From Vanessa cardui (lineage: Eukaryota > Arthropoda > Insecta > Lepidoptera > Nymphalidae): a stretch of DNA of 64,000 nt. A model generated the notes under the pieces. That model saw only the letters and a list, made by a program, of their open reading frames with translations. It ran no database searches and had not been told where the DNA came from. Shown here piece after piece: positions 12,401-21,400 of this stretch; the first letter of the stretch is position 1; every line of letters starts with the position of its first letter. The stretch spans positions 5,396,501 through 5,460,500 of the forward strand of contig NC_061124.1 in the NCBI RefSeq assembly GCF_905220365.1. Reading direction: 5' to 3'. The position numbers and the translations under genes are program-made.

Positions 12401-15400
12401 AGACGCGAAGCAGGAATACATGGACCAGCTCCGGAAGACGAACGAGGCGCAAAGGCAGCACTACGAGCAGAGACTACCGCACGTTTTCAAACAGTTACAG
12501 GTATGTTACACAACAAATGGACACTTATAAAGTCACTAGTTGTTACACGCGGTTTCGCTCGCGTTTAGCCAAAAAAAGTAGCGTATAGGTACTCCTTATT
12601 AGGAGTTAAAGTTTGCTTCATAAATTTTGTCTTAAATTTTCGCGATTACACATTGAAATAAAACTAGCTATAACGGATTTGAATCGCGTATATTAATTAT
12701 TTTTAACATCCCGACGTTTCGAGCACTTTACAGCGTTCGTGGTCACGGGTAAACTGTCTACCCGTTTTATTTTTACTACTAGTTTTATTTCATAAATTTT
12801 TTCATCAACTTCGGTTCGTAGGTTTGGTAGTAGTAAGAGCGACACATATACAGACAGACAAAGTTACTTTCACATTTATTATATTTGTATAGAAGTATAG
12901 GTAACTTAATATTTATTTTTAAATAATTTATATATTTGTGTTTGTTTTTTAACAATGTGATATTTAATTTGTACAGAAATATTTCACTTATGAGAGATTA
13001 ATTTCACGAGAAAAAACGATTGGGAAATGTGCTCGGATAACATGCAACATTTACGCTAAAAATCTCCCCGTTTAATTTTTTATAATTCCCAAGTGACATA
13101 AGTATTTGTCGCCAGACACCTTCAAATTAAAATGTCACCCCATGTTTGAAAACCAGCGAAGCGATTAGTTGAGAGTTTGAGCTTCAGCACTATATATAGT
13201 TCTATGTTTCCGTATGTACTTTACGTATTACTTTACGTATTACTACCACCCACTCATCAGATATTCTACCGCTAAACAACAGTACGCAGTATTGTTGTGT
13301 TCCGGTTTGAAGGCTGAGTAAGCCAGTGTAACTACAGGCACAAGGGACATAGCATCTTAGTTCCCAAGGTTGGTGGCGCATTGACGATGTAAGGAATAGT
13401 TAATATTTTTTACAGCGTCATTGTCTATGGTTGATGGTGACCACTTACCATCAGGTGGCCCATATGCTCGTCCGCAAACCTTAAAAAACCATAAAAAAAA
13501 GTATATGTTACGAAATAAGCGAATAAGAGACTAATATTGCATAAAATATTTGTTATTCCATTCGAACGGCCTATTTGGCTCGAACCATAAGCTTACATAA
13601 CAATGTTTAATAATAGGAAGTAATTTAAACTTTGACACGATTCTGTGAAATGTCTCTGAGGCGCCTACAGCTTGCACTCTGGCGCTCAGCCAACTGGGTC
13701 ACTTGTAGGGTTACCATAGAAATATAAAAATAAAATCTTGACGGAAACACTTAAGTCCTTGCTATATACGCGCCAAAATTGGCGACACATAACCTAATTC
13801 AGAATTATATTTTGTACAATTTGCCTTGATGAAACATTCTTGAAATTTAAATTCGATGACATTGCAAATAATTAATGTATGTTCCATCTTCAATTATTAA
13901 TGGCTACTAATTTAGGCTATGCCAAGTTTTTAAATAAATAATTTTGTTAGCTTGCCAGCAACAGAGATCAGTTCTAAGGCTTCGGTGGCATTGCATTTTA
14001 CGAACTTTAATATATATAACTGTTACTATTGTGAAATATCAAAAGAGCTTACAAGTATAATAATTTTAAAATTTGAATCAACTAATCCTGCACTGGATCA
14101 GTGGTCGAGTAAATACTTTTTGGTTTATGTATATTTAAAAACAAATGAAATGTTGTTTAATTACAGGACTTAGATGAAAAAAGAATAAAGAATATAAAAA
14201 ACTTCATGTTAAGTTCAGTGGACGTCGAAAGGAAGGTCTTCCCAATCATAATGCAGTGCCTTGATGGAATGGAGCAAGCGGCCAAGAGTATTAATGAGAA
14301 AGAGGTGCGTAATAATTAATTTTATCTACTCCTTTGTTAAACGATCTTTTTTCCATTTGTCAAGAACAAAGTCTTTTGTTTCAATTGTAACTCATACGAG
14401 TGGATAATTGAAATTTTTATTTGTAGTAAAATTATAATTACAAAAGTGGGTATATGTTTAAACTCAATATCCCACAACGCACACAAATTAAGCACATGAA
14501 TACTTAGTGGTGCTTGCCTCGGTATGGACCCGCAATCAGCGGTTAAGATGTACGCGTTCTAACTACTGGGCCATTACGACCCAATTGTATATTACTATTT
14601 TTTTAAGTACGCAATGAAGCAATGCAAATATTAACTCTGGATTTCAACATCATAATACAGAATATTTTATCCAATAGGCTATTTGACAATGTGAAAAATG
14701 AATTGTGAATTATTGTAATCAGTGTATATTATGAGTTTAAAAATGGTTATTTACTAACGAAAGTTGAAAATAATATTTAATTTATTCAAAAATCCATAAA
14801 TAAAAATGCATTTTTTCAAACGTTTGTCACGTGACACAAAACGCTCCTGATTGGCCGGGCAATTTCGGCAAATGTGTACTAGAAATAATAAAAACAACTT
14901 TTACTGGGTTCCTTAACTTCTACTAAATAATATAAAATAGATTTTAAAAACCAGTCAAATAGCCTATAGTCTCTCATATTTTCTCGGCCGATTTCAACTT
15001 AAAAAGTCACAGTTGTAACTCGTGTAGCAATAATTGGTATCGATTTCAGGATACGCAACTCGTAATAGAAAGGTATAAATCTGGCTTCGTGCCGCCCGAC
15101 GACTTCCGCTTCGAGCCGGCCACGGGCGCCGACGCCACGGACTCGGCGGCCGCGCCGCACCCGCACAACCACCTCACGGCCGCGCGCGGCACCGTCTCCG
15201 GCAACCGCATCAAGAAGCGTGGCGGCCTGCTCTCCATATTCAGCTCCAATAAGGTGAGACTTTTTAAATTTGCCGGATTATATACGACGAGTTGATGTTT
15301 TAATGAGTACAACTTTTTATTGACAGTCATTTTTTTTTTTTTCTTGTTCTATTTATTATGTATTTTGAATGTAGTAGTACGAATGATATAGTTATTTTTT

Positions 15401-18400
15401 ATCTATGAGAATTAGAATTGTGTATTTGAATGATAATCGATTTTTTAAACCATGACATATATAAAATGTATAGAAATATGCGCAATTTGTTTGTGGCGTC
15501 ACAATTTCTGATTAAAATATCGCGAATAAGCTGTTTGTTACAATTTATAACCTAAAAATATATAACCTATAAGATAACCTCGAAAACTGTTTTTTATATT
15601 ACCATATTGGATTGAACAAAATCAATAAAGTGTGGTAACATTTTTATTATTTCATACAGAAAAATCATTCAAATACCCAATTGTAGATCTGTACGTATAA
15701 TATGTTTGACATAAGTCCAAGTTTTATATTGGAAGCTGGCCGGCTGAGCGTTGCGAGCTTAAGTGCTTCGAAGATATATATATGTTTACATGCATGTGTT
15801 GGGAATATGTTCGGTATATTTAGTAAATATATTATCGTTTATTTATTATTATGTTTATTTGTTTACTATGTTTTGGAGGTACTAATATATTTTTTATCTG
15901 TTATCCCTCGATCCCCTACCTAACTCGGGTTCATAACATCCATTCATATTATGGCTGGCGGCGGCCGTCTGTAACATGGAAAAAAGTAAGTCGAACCGCT
16001 GTGGTGGGGACGTAAGTCTTGCATGCTACCACGCTTCATTTGATATTATTGTTTATTTTTTTTTTTATTAAAAATTAAATAATTCTGTTAACAACACGAA
16101 TTTTAACACTAAAATTATTTTTATTTTCTATTTATCTTTGTTTCCGTCGTGTGATGCGCTCGTTTGTAAATCGTGTGTTTTCCAAATTATTCTAAATTTA
16201 AAAAATGTTTTTTATCGTTTACTAAACGTAATTTTACTAATATATATGTTATTTTCTAAATTGAACTTTTGGTATTGTTTTCTTGTTAGAAACTCAGATG
16301 AGTGGTGATTGTTTTTTTGTGTCGACTCTAACCATTCTTAAGACTAGACAGTGATATTGAAAATAATATTTTTTTATTCCAATTTGAAGAATATGTCTCC
16401 TAATTCTTGATAAGGCACGAGAGTCATAACATCTTAAAATCCTCGCGATCGATGGAGCAATAACGATGTATGTAATACGATACACTACCAAGCTCGTTCT
16501 ACACTATAAATAAAGTATATAAATTATTAAAAAAATCATATAAAGAATCGAGCGTGTCAACATGACGTATTAAACAAAAGAAAACTCACAGCACATTTCC
16601 AAACTTATGATTTAAATTAATTTCAAAACTTTCCCCTGGAGCGGTTAAAGTCATTCGTTCATCCTTTATTCTTTATTTAATGTAATTTGTTTGCTTCCTC
16701 GTCTCGTGCTCGCTGCCTAATGCTTTGGCCACAGAAGATAATTGAGGCGTGCAACTCCCTGAAGGTCAGTTATGTGTGTCGGTTTTTTTCACGGGCGATT
16801 GTTCATTGGTTCCCCTGTCACGATTAAACGTAATGTTTGGTTTACACGTATCGTCTAATTATGTAGTTTGAATTAAATTATATTTCTGATTTAGAATTTA
16901 GTGAGTTGCGAGTTTTAGTAGAATTTAGTTAGTTTTTAATTTAGTATTTTCGATTTGCACATTAAACGTAACCGTAAACCAAAGGGTGGGGTTTGTTTAA
17001 ACATTTATAATTTAATTAACTCATCAATCAAATTGTGATTGATGTGATTAAGTGTTCAGTTGTTAAATAATTAACATATATTTTATAGATGATAAAAAAG
17101 CGTAGAGTTAATACCTGTTGACTTCCAAGCAGGATATATTAATTTAAATAATTTTATTTAATTAACATGACTTTGTATTTTTTAAATGTTAAAAAAGAGT
17201 AACTACTAAGTTTCTTGCCGGTTCGTCTCAGTAGAATCTACTTTCCGAACCGGTGGTAGCTTCACTTAATTGTAAAATCACGATTCAAAAGTGCTTGTAA
17301 AAGCCTATTTGAATAAAGTTTATTTTGATTTTGATTGATATATGAAGCTCTAAACCTCTTTAAAAAGGGAGAATATGCCTTAGCCCAGCAGTGGGAAATT
17401 TACAGGCTGTTGATGATGATTGATGAATATGTAATATATATAAAATGTCTTGTATCATAATTGCTTAAAATAGAAACAATCAAGTAATGTAACATACTTC
17501 GGCTATAGCAGTTATTTATTACAAAAAAATAGAGTTGTCCTTTTTTTTAATTTAACATATTATTATAAATATTCAATATAATATTCAATAAATATTCAAT
17601 ACATACATACATACAGTGTATATAACTGTATGGATGTATTATGAATTAAAAATAAAATGTTTCGATTTATTTAAACAATATTTAGTATTGGGTTAGTCTT
17701 TGTTTATACCCTAACATTGTGAATAAACGGGTGACGCACTAATTGTTATTTTAAAAAGGAAAACAAGAGTGAATCTGTTTCTTGTGGTTAAGGAATGTTT
17801 GCGATTTCATTGTTCCATTGTTATAATTGTACTAAGAACTGTTAATTTATAAAAATATTGTTTTACTGTGTAATCATTTTGTATGGTAACGTGTCCTGGA
17901 ATGAGGTCAGTATGGTCGTCCAAAACCGATAATCATCCTGTGAAAAAAAACAGACACTTAATCCTGAGTCAATCAATAATTAAATTTGAATTTTTTTTTC
18001 ATTATTAAAGTAATGGTTGGATAATGATTAAATTTAAGATTGTAACACAATGATGCGATATTTAAAAAGTGATTTTATTTAAGGCAGACAAAACGATACT
18101 TTAGTTTTATAGATTATAATATAAACAATGATTAAAAATTGTGTGTCGTATTACGTAGTATAAATAAACATACCGAGAGATGAATAATCAAATTATTTAT
18201 TGTATGAATGTTTTACTTATCACTAAAAAGGTTCAACTCAATAGAAGGTCTTTTTTTTTACTTAAAAGTGGAATTGACACTTTTAAGTAAAAAAAAAACC
18301 TTCTTGTTTATATTATGATCGAAAAAAGAGCATACGTTTTAAATAATTTACCCAAGGTTTGCAAAAGATTGGAATTCTTAGCCCAAGGGTTAAATTTAAA

Positions 18401-21400
18401 TCTGACAGTGACCACTGTTAGGAATTATAAATACAAATTTTTAATAAGTCAAACCAAAGTAAGAGCGTAGTGTTTTTTTAAATCTTTACCAATGAAGCTT
18501 TAGATATTTAAAATAATATCACTTAAAATTCAACGATTCATTGTGTCTGTTTATTAATAAAATTAAAACAATTAATATATTGTAACATCTAACAATGTAG
18601 ATATCACCAATTCGCTTAGCTGGCTTCATTAACACAACACTGTTGTACTTTGTCGTTTATTATTTTAGACATTTATGCACAAGTCTGTCTATTAAGGTTT
18701 TCAATATCTAAATATAAAATACTTAATGTCTTTGAATTAAAATTTCTGTAATTTTTTAAATGTAATTTAATTATTACAAATTGTGACTAAAATTATACAA
18801 GGTGTTGGGTTTTCACTGTGATTTGGTTTTGGTTGTTGGTTTTTTCATTTTTATCGATTGTGTTATGTAAACAAGGTTAACAAATAGTGATGGATATGTA
18901 TATTTACAGAACAACATGTCGGTGGACGGAAAGGAGGATTATTCAGACTTGCCACCGAATCAACGGAAAAAGAAACTTCAAGGAAAAGTTCAGGAATTGA
19001 CGAAACAGGTAAGGTTTTTAATAACGATACAATGACATACACAAATGTTAAATAATACATAGCAAAGTGTTCTGTTGTCGTTCTTAATAGGGGAATTTAA
19101 TTTTGGAAGACATCGTGTACCCTTTGAGGCTGATATTTAACTAAACGAAAAATCATACAATACCTGCTTCGGAGATCTTTCAATATCCAGCAGGAAAATG
19201 TTTTTAATTTCTACAACAAAGCAATTAGAAAGTAATACGATTTCCAATACGAGTCCTTGTATTTTATCTATGAGGTATCTCTAAATATTATTATAAAGAG
19301 TAACTTTTTCACTTCCGTTCTTCCTCGTTCTCATAATGTTATTGCGTCGGTACGATCAAAAATATTTCAACCGCAGGACTAACGGCTTGATGTGCATTTC
19401 TAGACATGGGCTTGTAAACGATGCCAACTCCAAAGTGTTTTTGACAATTAGAATCTTAATTCCAAAAAAAAATAAAACTCATATTTTACAACCTCTCTCT
19501 TTTGATTAATTTTAAAATTTATTAAAAATATATTTAAATAATTATGCCATATCAAATTATTTAAAAGTCCGCTATAAATTTTGTCGTTGTGGAAAATGTT
19601 ATGCTTTACGTAAAAATTTAAAACGTGCGTAAAAATATGCATAAAAATGCATCGACAATATTAAGTCTTCATCGATGTATATGTATACAATATAAATGTC
19701 CTCTATCCAAAGGTTGTCTGGAAGAGATCGCTCTTTTAGCGATAAGTCCGCCTTTTGTACCGTGTTTTCTATTTTGTTGTGTTGCTTCTTGTATTTTTTT
19801 GTTTCAGTGTACAATAAAGTATATTTATCTTATCTTATCTTATTTTTGCAGGTTGGACAGGTACAAGCTTCGATGGAAGGTCTAATGAAAATGAAAGGCG
19901 TATACGAAACCAATCCTACTCTAGGAGACCCAATGACTGTAGAAGGTTTGATTGTGTATATAACCTATTGTTCACCGTTGTGTACCAGTGGGATAGTAAC
20001 AGACTGTTCCTAAACTGTACTATAGTTTATAGCCTATTTCATTTGAAAAGGTGTGGAGATACAGATTGATTTATATTTATCACTAATGCAACGCTATTAC
20101 CTGCCGATATCAATTTGACTTTTGTTTTAAAATTATCGAAAGCAACTTTATAATTGATGGTATATCATTGTCAATTTTTAAATTGACCTTTCTCCTCTCT
20201 TTATTAAAATAGGCTATGAATAAGTAACTATTTTTATTATTATTTTTTACTTTCAGGTAACTTATCGAATACAATTATTTGATGTTTGATCTTTTACGAT
20301 TATTTAATATATTTATATTGACAGTTTATATACAAATAAACAGCATAGTGAAATACATGTACAGTAAATTTATTTATTTTTATGCTTTGGTCACGTCAGG
20401 TCAGCTAAACGAATGTTGTGATAAAGTCAAGAAACTGCGCGCGCAATTACGCAAATACGAAGAGTTGCTAGTGGAAGCGAACAATCAAGTGTGTGCACCG
20501 CCCTTACACCCCACTGCCAGAACCAACGGGTCGGCACCAACGCAAGCAACTAGGTAAATACTTTGAACTAAAACTAGTTTTAACGGATTAGTTCGTGGTC
20601 ACGGGTAGACTGATCACGAACGCTGTAAAGTGCTCGAAACGTCGTGTTGATAAAAATAATTAATATACGCTATTTAAATCCGTTAAAACTAGTTTTATGT
20701 TAATGTGTAATAATCGCGAAAATCTAAGACAACATTAGGTAAATACTTGTTACTCTAACTAAAGCGACACATAAATTGGTCAGACTGAAGTCTTAGACTC
20801 GTGGTCAATTGTATGTCCAAGTTGTACCATATGCATTCAATCCAGATTACTGATAAACAGTCCGATAACAGCTTTGTCAAATCGATCAAATGACAAAAAA
20901 AATGTTTTATTAGGTCTGTTCCAATCCTAAGTAATGTTCATTTCGACGACCTCCATGGTTGAGTGGTGTGTACACCGGTTTTCATGGGTACGCCACTCTG
21001 AGGTCCCGGGTTCGATTCCCGGCCGAGTCGATGTAGATTACCATTAGTTATGTTGTCTTGGGTCTGGGTGTTTGGTGTACCGTCGTTACTTCTGATTTCC
21101 ATAACACAAGTGCTTCAGCTACTTACATTGGGATCAGAGTAATGTATAGTACGACACAAATTAGATGTAGCATCGGAAAATGCAATGGAATGAAAATAAA
21201 ACCGATTACTGCCGATTTACACAACCAATGGAAATAGCCCCCTATCGCGCCATTCGACGCTATTCGTCGCTATAGATTCACGCGTCAGAGAAAGCAAGTG
21301 CATGTAAATCGACGCGTCAAATTGACAAATACATTAGGTCATATGATATTACAAGGTATTACGTTTGTGCAAAGATCATATTCGCATGAGAAATAAATAT

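Larger units (their letters stand above)
12501..14166 (+). other. Cip4 intron E
   Basis: 1666-bp intron filled with nested repeats: a Helitron-like repeat (12535-12905) interrupted by a Penelope-derived insertion (12629-12788), and a LINE-like 3' end (13243-13499). Acceptor TTAATTACAG. No other exon is supported. Confidence 0.8.
15254..18909 (+). other. Cip4 intron G (longest visible intron)
   Basis: 3656 bp. Contains a candidate 30-nt microexon (16735-16764), a family B retroposon (17113-17340), a SINE 1 tail scrap (about 17362-17416, ending GCCCAGCAGTGGGAAATTTA) and an imperfect 27-28 bp hairpin (18243-18304). A GC-rich patch near 15945-16015 has two GTAAGT strings but no acceptor in a usable place. 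Confidence 0.75.

Noticed and set aside
15046..15330. Minus-strand 94-codon frame opposite exon G
   Set aside because: Antisense of a GC-rich coding exon with no own domain or promoter signal.
15940..16020. Possible alternative Cip4 exon with two GTAAGT donors
   Set aside because: No acceptor with a pyrimidine tract precedes it and the frame compatible with exon G is closed by TAA.
17600..17625. CRISPR-like or satellite array from CATACATACATAC and similar short runs
   Set aside because: These are ordinary microsatellites. Spacer-repeat structure is absent and the DNA is eukaryotic.
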